DNA from: Saccharina japonica
Taxonomy: Eukaryota > Sar > Phaeophyceae > Laminariales > Laminariaceae
DNA length: 64,000 nucleotides
Assembly (NCBI GenBank): GCA_008828725.1
Contig: MEHQ01000660.1
Location: 133,429 to 197,428, forward strand
Reading direction: 5' to 3'
The notes under the pieces were generated by a model, which saw only the letters and a list, made by a program, of their open reading frames with translations, was not told the DNA's origin and made no database searches. Made by a program: the position numbers and the translations under genes. Position 1 is the first letter of the stretch, and each line of letters begins with the position of its first letter. This document shows positions 1 through 14,300 of the stretch, one piece after another.

Positions 1-1360
1 CAGCGAGCTATTGGCAACGCGGAGTAATTAGGAGCGTTTTTCTTTACGTACGGCTTCAAAGCGAAACCGCCACATCCAATCAATGATCAGAATATACAGC
101 GACCGTACAGCGGATCTTTCCAATGATAATATGCTACATTATTCAAAGCAGAGTTGTTGAAATTTTCGGCCACTCATTAGATCGCCCATAACCAGCTGCC
201 AGTGAGTCAGTGAGCACTACGAGTATTAATACTGCAGGTAGCTTGTACTGCAACTACAATGCGAGTAGTACTGTAGTGTCAATAGTAGTACGAGTAGTGC
301 TGCTGTGTTGAAGTTGTTGACTGTTGATTGTTGACTACTGTAGTAAGTTTTTTTCGGCGTTTCGTCGTGTAACGCTCACAGACAAAGATCGCAACAAAGT
401 GAACTGCTACTGACTTTCTGACGCATTCACTACCTACGAGAGCTCTGTGGCTGATGAGTTTGTGCTTCCTACAGTAAAACGCGAGACGTACCCATGGCCT
501 GCAGCAGTGCCTTCTGGCCCCAATCACACGTGGACGTGGTGGGGAGAAGGGTATGAGTCGTGCAGTGATATTAAAACCGATAGGAGTGACAGTTGTGGCG
601 TTGGTCTACAGTACAGTAGGCACCCAGTATACAAGTAGCGATTAGTCTGCTCCCCGATTTCCAAGAAATTGCTGGAGGGAGTAGGGCGTATCCGTACTAC
701 AGTACTTCCCACCTGGTATAAAAGCATTACTATTGTACGCACGTACGTATCCTACAGTAGTCGTACGGTGCGTGAATCGTCGAATCGTCGACAACAAACT
801 GCTGTAGTTTATCAGCCCGTCGACCGAGCTGCTGTGCATGCGAGAATAGCAGAGCATGGTGCTTCTCCGCGGCCGGCGCACAGCTCGATGCACGACGGCG
901 AGTCCGTCAAAACTCTTCATCAAGCTGGCCATTCTTCTGGCGTTCAGCAGACACATCAGCTCAGCAAGCTCCCAGTGCATGTGAGTCGAGTAGTAGCTGT
1001 ATACCTGGTAGCTGTGTATCTACTGTACGTAAACATATATTATACGTATGTTGATCTGAAGTAACTGCTGTGATGTACAAGTACTTGTACGAAGTATGAC
1101 ACAAAACCAGTACGTAGTACGTATATCAATAAGGAGCAAGGCCGTGCGACTGCTTAATTTTGCGCGTAAGCTCACCGTCGGGAACGAATGCCGTACAGCT
1201 TCGTGAGAAAACCCTACCTCATTAGAAACAGCATACTTTTATGCGGGCACGTCCGAGAAGTTCGCCTGAGCGGGCAGATTTACGCCTGCTGCTCAGTGTC
1301 ATGTCCACGATAGTATCGCCCGCACACGTTTGTTCTGTTGCTTTTCTTCCTGGTCGCCAG
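1..1360. other. No recognisable gene
   Basis: I see no exon with family features here. Short frames on both strands lack splice context and recognisable motifs. Any 5' exons, first methionine, signal peptide or promoter of gene A could lie here or left of the window. Confidence 0.4.
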
Positions 1361-2966
1361 TTTTGACGATTATTCTTCGGCCTACGACGAACCGAATGCC
1401 GAAGGGGATGACCCATACGATAGGATAATCGTCGAAGGCGCCAAGGTGAGCTCAACGACATTGTTGGTCGCCAATACATCCCACTTTGATTGTGACCAAT
1501 ACCCGCACACGCGCTGTGTCTGACCTTGTGTCGTGACCTCGTGGCCTGCAGTACAGTCGTCGTCCCATCTCTCACGAAAGTAGGTGATAATTACGACCGC
1601 CATGCCGTTCAAGGAAATAGGCGCTTCATCTTGGCGCCTGCGATGACTGCCCCCATCCCTAACAACGGTACGCGGACTTCCCGCTATTAATAGCAGATCA
1701 TACACTGTTGTAAAGTTCGATTGGCACAAGCAGAAGTTATTCCTCCACAATGAATACCCGCAGGACGAGGAAAACCAGCAATGGTACCTGGTCAAATGAC
1801 CTGGTGAACATATTTCGATTTGGAAACTCCTCTAAACCAGCCAAAAGCAATATGGATCTGCATACACACCTGGAACGATGACCAACTACTGTATAGTTCC
1901 TTGTACACCGTTCCTGTGCCCAACCCAATCTCTGAATTTTCGTGGGCTCCCGGGCGATATCCTTACTGCTCTCGCCATCGATCGAGGTATTTGCTACTAG
2001 CGTTTCCAACGGGCGCGCAACCATCCTGTCACTCTCAGCCTCTATGTTGCCGCCTAAGCAAGGGTGGGTGGGTGGGTGGGTGGGGGGCGCGTGTTGTGTC
2101 GCCAGGTGCTTATGACGTCGCTGCAGAAGCCAAACAAGTTTCTTTTGAACAGCTTGTCCATCAACTCGGCGACTGGAGCCTTGTCCCTCCCCAGTTCGAG
2201 CCAACAACTCGTTCCAGTTGACCAAACGCCCAAATACGATAGTGTCGAGTACGCCGCGCCACTTTGCACCAGCCTGGACGGCAAACACGTGTACGTGGTC
2301 TACCCATCCGAAAATGTAAGTTGGCTTTGAATGATTACCCAGCGTCCTCATCCAGTGTCGCGATGGCATTTCGTGTTGCTATTATTCCCGTGTATACCCA
2401 CGTTGGCATGACAGACGACCACGATCAACTACAAGTAGTGTAGCGTACGACGGGCAGTACGCGGCAGCACTCTTGTTGTTTATTTATTTTAAGACTGATT
2501 GGCTCGACATTCGCACGGAACATAAGAAACTGCTTCACCCTTCGTACCACTTGAAACGTTTGTCTATCAATAGCTTAATAGGGCACACCCTGCCTGGATA
2601 CGTGTCGGGTTTGGCCGAAGTCGCAGTAAATCGTACCAGGTACTACAGTATACCAGGTACAACTAGCATTAAAAGCTGTAACATAAATAACATCGACAGG
2701 ATGTGGCTGCTAGTTGCACCGAAACACAACAACTTTCAAAATTCGGAATCCAAAATGCAGCAGAAAACGCTACGTTGTACGCATGCACAAATACGGAAGG
2801 TGCTAATATTACGTCGTACGCATGTATGTAAAATAATCTCGTTCACATACCTTGTGTTAAAGGTACTGATTCATCAATCAATCCATCCATTCATCAAATT
2901 CCAAATAATCAATTAATCAGTCAATCCATCAAGTGATCAATCAATCAATCAACCAACCAACCAACA

Positions 2967-3051
<85 letters not shown>

Positions 3052-6000
3052 ATCGATCAATCAATCAAGCAATCAATCAACCAATCAATCCAGCAATCCA
3101 TCTATCTATATATTAACACCCTATCACGTGTTCGTGATAAATCACCGCGTCAGAAACAAGTTGATTCAAGACATATATACATGTACGTAAGTGTCAGGGT
3201 GTGGTTTGCTTAACCTCGTTCATTTTTCCCATTCGCACTGACACGATCCTGCGAACGGTCAATTCACGCAGGAAATCGAGACGTACAACCTAGAGACGGA
3301 CGAGTGGAGGTGCGCCATAGCTTCAACCTTTGATATTGACCTTGGTCGTATTCATTATATATTCAGCACTAGGCGATAGTCGAACCGTACACTAGACGCT
3401 ATATTTTAGCTTCTGCTCTGAGTTGTCTCAAACTGAATGCCGAAAACAACCCGCTGAACTCATTCCTATTCTCTGTCGCTCCTTCCCGCCCGTCGTGACC
3501 CTCTGTCGGAACTACGGTGACGTTGTTCTACCCGGACTCTCCAGCTTGTTGAGCACCGTAACTACCTTCACGGCGTCGGCAATAGTGGACGCGGTTTACG
3601 TTGGAATGTCAAGCGACGATAGTTTGCTGGTGAGGCTGGTCGCGAGCAAACAGATCACGATGCTCCGCCACTTTCCATGCTCACCGCTTTCGACAGCATT
3701 GGTTCTGAAGTTCCCCGGTGGTTCGACAGTTTTAAGGTGTATTGTATACAAGTACAGTTGGAACACGCATACTGTATTTTCACGAAAGCATGCTATGGTG
3801 TGGTGCGCGAACTTGGGAACATGCGAAGCCTCCGCCATGCTACTGTCTTCATCGCTGCAGCACATGCTCATTGTCTAAATTGATTAAAAATGTATATCCA
3901 ACTCATAGCACACGGCAACTTTGTCTCCCGCCCTGCCCACACTGGCGTGTCTCACAGATTGTGGTGTCTCCACTAAACATTGAGAGATATCAGCGAACCT
4001 CCTCAAACGGGGCACTTGCCCAGCACGACCAAACCGATGACGGTGCCAGCCTCTACGCTGGCATAACGGCGGTCGCCTCTGATTCCTCAGGCGACTGGCT
4101 GGTGAGCAAACACTTGTCAGGCGATCGTGCGTGAGCTTCGTCCGTACTCTTTCCACTGTCCATTCGTAGCGTAATATTTTCCTCAAGGCTTGACCTTCGA
4201 ACTGAAACACAGCAGGTGTTTGTGCTGTCGCTGACTAAGATGCAGTACGGTCAAACCTTTGTCACGAACCCCGGTACTAGATATATCTATCGGTAACGCT
4301 GTAATAAGTTTACCAGGTGTAGGATAATTCTAAAAAATCACACGACTTTGTTTGTTTTTCAAGGAGACATTCATTTGTTTTCAGCTACGAGGGACGCGTT
4401 ATATTTAATTACTATTGCAAGACTTTAGTTGTTTTTGACACAATAGCGACACGATCTCGCTTCCATTTGCACGTGGTGAGCAAAGCAGTTTCCTCTCTGC
4501 TACTCCGTCAATCAACAACAGTCGCCCACCCCTGCCAATTTCTTCAGCTTGGTTCCTCGGGCTCTTCCGCAATAGTGGTAAGAGTAGGCACAACCGCCGG
4601 CTTGGTCCTGGAACAAGAACTCGTGACCAGCGGGGAAACCCTCATCACCGGCGCCGACCACGCCGTGATGGCACACGACGACACGACGGTGAGCCTTTGG
4701 AGTGCACACAAGCCCAACATGGCTGCATGTAGGCAAAGCGAGATTTCCACAGACCTTGTGATCTAACTCGTACCAGGTATTGTTTGATATTGTCCTGCAG
4801 CATGTCACCCCAGCGGTCCTCCCATGAGCCAGCCTAAAACACGCAATCCATCCCATGGGACGACCTAAGGAATTAAACGGTATTCCCATGAGACGCCCCG
4901 TGGGTCATCCCATAACCCTAGGATGGGATGAATTTCCATCCATGGGACACCCCATGGAACGGCCTATGGGTGGTACTATGGGATGTCATATGAGTTACAA
5001 TTTGTCCCATAGGACGCCCCGTGGGGTGTTCCATAGGCAACATGTATTCGCATGGGACGTCCCACGGGATGTATTATGGGCGGAAGTTTATCCCGTGGGT
5101 CGTCCCATGTGATGTTTCGCGGCCAGCAATTTTTCCCATTTCCCTTCCCACGGGTCATCCTATGACGCCGCCACACGCTGACATGTTACCTATGGGATAC
5201 TCCATTGAGAATCCTACGGAAAGATAAAAACTTATAGAACGTTCATTTGGATGACGTGTGGGATATCCCATGGGGCGGTTCCATAGGTAATCGCACATGT
5301 CGCATGATAAATCCCATGGCCCTATGGAGCATCCCATGATGCGTTCCACGGGATATCCCACAGGGTGGCCTATGGGACCCGTGGGACGTCTTATGGGTGC
5401 CGCATGGAATATTATTAATTTCGTCTCTTGGGGTATCCCATGGGCAGTCTATTTTCCCACGGGATGTTCCATGGGATCAAAAGCCCATGAGACATCCCAT
5501 GCCCCATGCGACGTTCCATGGTATAACCCATGGGATGTCCCATAGAGTGACGTAAGGGACCCGTGGAACGTCCCATGGGATGCTCCCGGGGAAATCCTAT
5601 AGATCGTCCCGTGGAACGTCCTAGGGCAGTCTACTTTCGCATGGGATGTCTGTCCCATGCAACGTCTCATGAGTACGCGAAGAAATATAGGTCATACCAT
5701 TACTTGCGCCGTTCGTCTTTTCGATGGTTTCGGGTGTAGTTTCTCTAGAGGAGTAGATGTGAGCAACATAGACTGGTGGTTTGTCACTGCAGAGTGCATG
5801 CTCATTTCGGGGTAGGATATACAACGCGATGCATTTGAATATGATCGCCGTTGGCGGGATCTGGTATATGCTACCATAGGACGGATGCCGTAGTCCCCGT
5901 CTCTATGTCTCCGCTACCTACGCTATGCGAATACGGATTTTGCTTTATTCGCTATATCTGGCACGACACATCACACTACACTACACTACACTACGAATAC

Positions 6001-8364
6001 TACACCAGTTGGCACTACGTATAGCATATATAATTATTCTGTGTTTCAGCCAGCTGTCCAGCTTCTCGCTTGTTCATTAAAACACACCTTTATTTGTCGC
6101 ATGCCGACGTCTACTTCAGCTTTACCTGGCGGTTAGTTCGACGGGGAAAATTGTGTCGTTCTCTTGCTGGAGGGTCGGCGAGGTGCCGAAACTATCATCC
6201 AGTCCTACACAACTGGCAGCCAGCGCGGTCAGCTATCTAGCCGTTTCCCCGATCGGAAATGTGAGAGTTACAGGGGAGAAAATGATGGCTGTTCTTCGAC
6301 ACCGACGACCCGAATGAGCACACAACGCATCCTTCGTTTCAGCACGGCCTTCTTTATGGCGGCCTGTCCTCGAATTTGTCCTTGTTCGTGGCTACGTAAA
6401 TACGGTCTCCGACGTTTTAGACTCTAAAGCCCCGGGAACAAGCCCCAGGGACGGTAGGCGTACAGCAGCTGAAACAACAGACGACGCATGCCACACGCTA
6501 CTAGTGCACCTCGAGTATCTGACGATCCTCACTCGAAGGCCCCTATCCCCCCCCCAAAAGCCAACCTCGAGAACAAAGGAAGATGCAACCCGATGCACAA
6601 TTCCAGGGCATAACCGCAGTACGGTACTGTAGTGTAGAACACGTGAGGCGTGCCTTATTGCATAGCTGTCTCTTAATAGTCGGGTTTCGGGCAGAATACT
6701 ACTAGCCTTGTCGTAGTTCGCGTCTATTCGAAGGTCTGCGCCTCGTATGAGCACCCCCACGAGTCCACCTCAAGCATGGCGACGGCGAACTCGAAACCGC
6801 ACGCAGAATAATGTATTATGCGGTGCCTCGGTGCTTCGGTATATATGTACGTAGAATACGATCCTCCCATTGCTAACCAACACCCGCCAGCTCTGCTCCA
6901 GCTTTAATAATACTCCTTCCCCTCTTGGCGGAACTCGCGCGATGGTTGCGCGGTTCTTTCGTGGCCAGCAACTATTCGCACTGAGCCACACGGAGGGGAC
7001 CTTAAGATACTACACCCGCAGCTACTCCACTGGGGAACTGTGAGTGGTATGTGGGGTGTTTTCAGCACGGCAGTAGGTTGTCTTCCGCTCGCTCTCATGG
7101 CGGGGGTCGCGTGTTGGTGGCATGATCACCTGCACTAGTCCAAGCTGCGCTGTTGAGAAAGGGACAGCCATGAACAGTTGTGAGGCTCGGCGTGAAAAGC
7201 ATCGCGAATGACTCAAGGTGCCCCCAATGCGTGTCATCTATGTTGGGGTGGGCTGTGAATAGACCACGACAAACCGGACGGGCGAGGGCAATCTGATTGC
7301 GGCATGCATAGGTATATGCGTGGAACGCTCTTATGAAACAACTAGCTGACTAAATTTTCTCAAAAGGCATGCATGCCAGTCTGTGAGAAAAAGCCCGTCC
7401 TTGTGGGTCTGTATAAGCATGGAATCGCCCATGTCGCGAGCTCCCTTGGGCATGGACTCGCCCATGTCGGGACTGGTGCTACGGTAGGGGGGTCATGTAT
7501 AGGTGCTTGTCTTTCACCTGCACAGAGCCACTCGGCCGAGTGACTGCTTTACTGCGTTGTACTCATATTGCTTTTTTGTTTTGTTGTTGTTCTATACGCA
7601 CCGCCATTGGAGGTTTTGTCACGCAACTCCAACAAACTATATTTAGGTCCAATTTTCAGTTAGATTCGGAGCCACTCGTCCGAGTGGCTAAAACCTGGTA
7701 GTGAAAATGTGGGTACCCCCCCTATCGTAGCACCAGTCTCAAGTGCGTCCCCTTGGGCGAGTCCAAGGAAATCTTCATATTTCGCAGTCTTTTTTTATAA
7801 GTCCAGGCCCGTTCCGTTCTTGTAGATGCGCATGACACTGATGGTGACAGTGCCTCTAATTAATCAATGTCCGTCGGTTTTGCTAAACTCTGACAGGACG
7901 TTCGTCTGCGTTGGCGCGACTACCTTCGATGACGCCTTGACGACCATGGCTGTCGATGTGAATAGCGACTATATATTTGTAAGTCATTTTTCAGCTCCTG
8001 CCCAATTAATTTCACACCGGTATACGATAACTCATACGTACGTTGTTAGTAGAACGCTGAGAGAGACGTGCGCTCAGACCGCCAGCTGTGGAGATTCGTC
8101 TGAAAACCACCAACGATGCGGCCTGAAGGGTGCGAAATGGGGCATCTTCGCGGCGTCTAAACTATCCCTGAGCGCTTACATTAAACCCGCGAGCTTTGCA
8201 GATACCGAACACATTGGTTGCGGAATTTAGGGCGAGTGCCACGAGATCATAATCCACTCTCCCCCCCGCGGCATTCGGTGCTTCTGTTTCTCTGTCTGTT
8301 TGGGCAGGTACCAGAAACGACCTGCTGTGCCGTCACCCGCGTCCTGACGTTTGCCTTATCGACG
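1361..8364 (+). CDS. Gene A exons: N-terminal beta-propeller blades
   Basis: Nine small exons: 1361-1445, 2106-2315, 3272-3309, 3410-3629, 3958-4101, 4548-4688, 6120-6260, 7826-7978, 8308-8364 (about residues 1-396). Four of them (3958, 4548, 6120, 7826) encode 47-51 residues each and start and end in phase 0. Each begins with a beta strand (e.g. [14 protein letters not shown]) and ends in a motif such as [27 protein letters not shown] or [13 protein letters not shown]. This is the hydrophobic-Asp/Ser-Gly turn of propeller blades of the YncE/lactonase type. The 2106 exon carries [15 protein letters not shown] and [14 protein letters not shown], also typical of such blades. The propeller is expected to be extracellular and ligand-binding. 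The 38 bp exon 3272-3309, the start of 3410-3629 and the 1361 exon are the weakest; other blades may be hidden in 1.5-2.0 kb and 6.3-7.8 kb. Confidence 0.6.
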
Positions 8365-11300
8365 GTAGGTGGAAAACTATTTCATTATTTTGTATTCCCC
8401 AAAGGCGCTCAGAACTTGAAACTACGAGATATCCACGTGCAGATAGGATATCAACCCCAGCTTCACACAGACACAGTCACTTGCATCAAGCGCCAGGGTT
8501 CGTTAGGGCTCTCGAGGCGAGACTACCCGCGATTGGTTTAGCGACCGGGACACATATTCCAACCGACTTGCTGCCTTTCGCATGGTTGATCGTTCTCCCG
8601 TGGTGCCATCGCACTCGGTGTTTCTTCATGAACGTTTTCTTTCTTTGTCACCTTTGCCAGACAGTGCCAACTTCTTTTCGTCTTATTTTTCTCTCGCTTT
8701 CGCCAGGTGGTGACACCCTCCCCTACCCCGAGCCCAACGCCGGCTCCTACCCCCGCGCCGACGCCAGCTCCAACCCCCGCACCAACTCCAGCTCCAACCC
8801 TTGCACCAACGCCAGCTCCAACCCCTGCACCAACGCCAGCCCCTACCCCGGCACCAACGCCAGCGCCGACCCTCGCACCAACGCCTGCGCCGACCCCCGC
8901 ACCAACACCGGCGCCAACCTCCGCACCAACCACGGCGCCTACTGTCAACCCGGACTCGCCAGAATATATTTCCGCGGGCTTGTTGGACACTGAGTATGCA
9001 GTAGCGTTAAGGTTCGGGAGCACGTGCTACTGTGATGATGGCGAGGGAGAGCCTTCGGTTGTGTGTGCTGACAGCAGCAGCGGGTAAGCGGGTCGAAATG
9101 GTGTCTTCCCTTTTGACTGTCTTCGGATTCTTGCGGATAGTAAACACTACCATGGGGCATGCTCGAAAAAGGTGCTACCTGGCACGTTGTTTTGCGCTTT
9201 AGCTGTTCACGGCAACACAAGCTAACGCGTGATTGGCGTCACACGCCGTGCTCCGTTGCACACGACCACACACGACTTTCATCGGGCAGAAGTACTATTG
9301 TTATGTTACCGCCACTCTGTAAGGCTCCAACAACCCATGCACCGAATTAACGCCGTTTGGCTTATGTACAGCTGCGTGATTGAGAGACTCCTCGACAACC
9401 AAACTATCGAAGCCATGGGAGCCGACACGACGTGTGAGTGGGCCGAGGACAGCGAAGAAGTGGTGGTTTACTACGAAGAAGAGGTCGACGATTATTTGGA
9501 GCCCAACAGTTCGATATCGCTGCTCGGCGGGTGAGACGATTGGAATATATCTTGAAGCTTGCGGGGCAAAGTGTAGGCGTTGAATAATCGGTCGCCCGCT
9601 TAAGAACGCGGAAGTCAGATAGGGCGCCCAGAACCGTTACTCTGCTAGCTTTCAGCAACGCTCGTTCGAGGTGGCTATCGTAGGCTGTGTGTGCAGGGGA
9701 AGTTAAGTTTTGCGAGATACTACGGCAGCCTGGGCACCCTTAATGTCGGCTGATTCCGCCACGTCAGGCTATAGGATGATGCCGAAACGATATGATTTTT
9801 ACGACTGACCAACCTATCTCCCCCCACTCCCCGATTCGCACGCCACAGATACATTCACGGAGCAATAGTTAACGACTCACATCCTGTACCGTTCACAACA
9901 GGGTCAGTGGAAATTGAGGGGCGTACGCCGGAGCCTGAGTTATATGAGGTATCGAAGTTGATACAAATACGTGTAAAGGTTATCTTTCCCGGCTGCGTGG
10001 CGCAACGCTGGTGACAGTGCAGCACTTCATGTATCCCTCATTCGATGGAAGGCACGGGACCAAGCAGGCTTCTTCATGTTGAACTGAAAATTAGCTTCGT
10101 CACCAAAATTTAGAGAACGGACCCATTGCTTGTGGAAACTGGCATCGCTGACAGCTTTCGAAGGTAAAAAGTATTTCCCCGTGATCACGATCCAGGCCCA
10201 GTTCTCAGACGATGGAACGTCGATCACCCTACGGTTTTCTTCTGAGGGCTCTCCTAGCAGCATGCTCTTGGACCCTGGCAATGCGACGTCTGGCAGCGGC
10301 CCGGGCTCGTGCACCTCAATATTGGACACAACTTCCGTGGAGCTACTCGGCCACGTCGTCACATGTAAGCAAATGCGTATTTCCACAATACTAGGCTTTG
10401 GTAGACGCTCCAATCGGATGGTAGGTTATCCAACACACGCAATGCTTTGAACCGGTTGTTCCCTTGAGCTTGGGCTTGAATTTCATTGTGCAGCGAAACA
10501 GCTGAGTACTACAGTACGTCGACGTTACCACCCTCCGTTCTTTCGCCGCCCGCTTCAGCACAAAAATCCATTAACCACACTACTAATCTGTGGCCCAAAT
10601 AGTGATCGGCTCGAGTTTGAACAACGTACATCCTCTGAGCAGGCGAATGGGTGGGGACTCGAGAGCTGGACATTGACGTCGGGCTCGGTGCCGTCGCTGT
10701 GCCTGCTGCAAGCTTGATGCCGGCGTGTGGAAATCAGTCTTCCATCACCCTGTTACACGGCGGGGTGCGCACCGAGGCATTGGCAGTGTTATCATCGTCA
10801 GGGTGCACGGCAATATTACCTCCTGACAACCCAGCACCCACCTCAGCGGTCTTAGTTGCGCCACAGGTATGCTGTACGTTCTCGCTCGTGAAGCAACAGT
10901 ACGCATCATTTATGTATCACACCTACAACTGGCAAATAGTTCGCTCCTGTCTAGTTCAAGCATCCTATAATATGATGCTTATTTCGACGCGCCCTTGCGA
11001 GTGCTATTGCTTGGTGCGGTGACTACGCCCACACTGTCGAGTTTCCGCACCCTTACCAACGAAACGTGTCACTAGAGCGCTAGCATTGGAGGCGAGGTTA
11101 TGAGCTACCCACCTCGAGGGCTTCACAAAAATCTTACAAACTCTTCACGAGATACATTCGTCTGCCAAATTTCGATAACGTGCGATAAGTGACACTGGTT
11201 AGGCCAAAATAGCCTTTATCGGCAACATCACGCCAACAGTTCGTCCCCTTACCCTCGCCCAGATAACCGCGGGAAGTGGAGACCACTACGTTGCTGGGAT

Positions 11301-14300
11301 GGGAGGGAAGCACCCGTAGGGGGGTATACAATACGTTGGGATACACGTAGGGTCAGGGCGCTATATGTCAAGATATCCACTTCAAGACACCACGCTTAAC
11401 ATCCAGTAGCATCTTGAGTCTACTAACAGTACCAGGTATGCGGCTAAATCGACCAATGTTAACCTTCAGTAGCTACAGTATAAACCTAACGAAATATTAC
11501 CGTATCGTACAGCATACATGTATGCCATACAAAACTGCACGTGCAGCCGGCAGTAACGTCGAAGGGGATAGGTTAACGCCCAACACTGACAATCACATGT
11601 CCATGCAGACGGTGGGTCTCTGTGGCGAGATTACCTTCGACGGCAGAGCAAGCTCCGGCGGGGCCTCGCGTACGCTCTCTGCAATCTGGGACATCGCCGA
11701 TTCAACGGGAACTCCAATAGCGGCTGACGACGCGCTGCGGGATGCCTTCGCCCCCTTCGTTGGCTCCTTGCTAGCGACCATAAACGTGACAGTGCTGGAT
11801 GTGGGGGCTGAGATCACGGTGTCACTAACGGTGGAGAGTTTCCTTGGCATGACAGACAACGCGACTGCGTCCATTGTCCGCATGTGAGACTGCCATTTTA
11901 TCATCATTGAAGCGGGGTCTCTGTGCGCCTTGGGTTTGTCAGGGGCAACAACGTTTTGCGGCAAGCATGTATTCTGAAATCATGAAAACTCGCCGTTTTG
12001 CAATGTAATACGCATTTGCCGACTGCGCTTTTCCTTGCAACCTGTGTCAAAATTTGGTACTGGTATGTACTACCAGTAATGTCCGTGTGTATACAATTCG
12101 TGGATTGAATATCTGATATGTGGAAACCATTCCGACTACTGTGCAAGCACAAAACCCCCTTTCTTGAGTGTCGTCCAGTATACATGTGTCGAAGGCCATC
12201 CAACCTATCTGCTGCCACGCCAGGGCGGAAGACATTCCTTCTGTGGTTGTTCTTGGGCCGTCGACCAAGAGAGTGACAAGGAGCCGTTCGACATCGTTAA
12301 GAATGACGGCCGAAGCAGGGGCGTGCGGTGAGACTGCTATTTACGGCAAGAACTGGTAGCAGTCTATTGGAAAGAAGTTGCCCCTATAGTTAGTATCGGC
12401 CTTGGAAATATCATCGGCCTTCGAGCACTACCTGTAGGCAAAACCTACCCATTGCAATCTGCTGCTGCTAGCTTAGGTGTGCAAGCGTAAAACGGAGCTG
12501 CTATTATCAGCCTTGTGTGAATGGTCGAGTATATAGGTACTGTAGTTCACCTCTCAACTGCTCCGGTTGTGCGTTTACAGCATAGCGCTCAAGTATATCG
12601 CCTACAAAACAATAGTATGCACGGGGTTCTTAAACGTTCCGCAAACAGATCCAAGCAAATAAAATAATGAAACCATCCCACTAAATGTGCTCGTACATGC
12701 TCCGATCACTTACCTCTTCGCTCCATCCGTCGTTTTCGGACAACTTTGCATTGATTGCAGGGGACGATTCGTCACTATCCTACGCGTGGGAAGAAGTAGG
12801 GGGTTCCGGCTACGAAGAGCTCGGCACAGAGGCATTTACGGTGCGAATCATCTGCACAACACGTCACTGCTCGTCAGATCGCAGCATCCAGATCGAAAAG
12901 TCGTGTACAAGCGATGGGATATTAGCCGCAACAGAGGCAGAGCCCTTGTTAGTCTTCCGACCATAACATGCTTTTAGAAACCTTTCTGCGAACTGCTTCC
13001 AGAAAGTGAAGAACACACACAATATCACCCAAGAGGGGGACCAAATATGTACCAGTACAATATCGATCCAAGCATGTCCCGACGGCAATCCAACCCATCC
13101 GAATGGGCACGTGATTTGATCTTACCGTGAAGGGGAAACCAGGAAACTCAAAACCGGGTATCTCCCCATGCCGATCGTGCATACCCGCCCCCTCCTCCCG
13201 CGTTTAGGCTCTCGCGGGTACCGACCCGACGAAGTTAACCATACCACAATACGTGCTTGGCTACGCGGGTTCGACCTACCTCTTCCGCGGTGTGGTGACT
13301 TCTCAAGTCTCCAGCCTGAACTCCTCGGCGCTTGCGAAGGCAAGGAACCGACCATGATCCTCGGCCACAATTCGCAGTCTCAGTACCCTGCATCCCCCCC
13401 CACGATATTTCAGTTTCACGGCGCCAGGTATAGTATAGCTGGTACCTCGCCCGGCGCTTCTAAGGTAATCGGTAGAACAGCCCGGTCTGCATATTGTGTC
13501 GGAAGGGTAACGATCGAAAGCGAGTGCGAGACTGAGCGTGTATCGGTTTTACCCTATTCAATTGGCGTGAGCTCACTAGCCCAGCTACTGTACCGTTGTC
13601 ACGTACATCGACATGGTTGTGCCAGACTCTCTTATAATCCGGTCGAAAGCTCCTAGGTTGGAATGCTAACCATCAACTCGAACGGATGTGCCCTCAGGTG
13701 GTGGTCGAGCAAGGGTCAATGCGAGCATACGTCAGCGGGGGAGAGTATCGCCTACACTCTGCAGGTACTTGAAGGCGCCCGCTGAGCATATTATGATGCG
13801 ACATTCACAGCCCTGCTGGAGTACTGTATCCAGCCGATGTCCGTTGTCACATAGTATCGTCTTGTAAATCTTGGTTTCGTTGGTTTCTTTGCCTATGATT
13901 CATAGTCGTAGATATTCTCTTCAATAAACGTTCAGTGCGCAATCGCACTAAACGCTCCTGGGGGTGATATACTATCGAGATCAAACAAGTTGGAGCACTG
14001 ACAAATGTGCAAGTGTTTGGGCAAGGACCAGGAATGGAGCTGCCCATAGCTGAGAGACAAAGCCCAATCCACGATTTGCCTAACAGGGTTGGAGCATATT
14101 GAGTTACATATATTTCCGCACTGGAAACATTTGTGTGAAATTTCCTCGTCGTAATCAATACGAGGTACCTGGCACGTCGCAACCTCATTTCTCAAGATAG
14201 CGCGTGTGATTGTAGTCCGGCGAAATTACCAAGGATGTAGACACCTGTGTTCAAGTTCACAACCCCAAAATACACCTTAGACTACTGCAGGCCCTGAATC

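Noticed and set aside
1737..2369. 210-residue minus-strand frame
   Set aside because: It overlaps the plus-strand propeller exon 2106-2315 and the GGGT repeat and shows no family motif.
4815..5680. CRISPR-like array
   Set aside because: Repeats are short self-complementary palindromes with very uneven spacing and sequence, in an intron of a eukaryotic gene. There are no regular spacers and no cas genes.
8538..9023. Long minus-strand frame rich in Gly-Ala-Gly-Val
   Set aside because: It is the antisense reading of the PAPT repeat exon. The plus-strand frame has proper splice sites and continues into the Cys segment and REJ exons.
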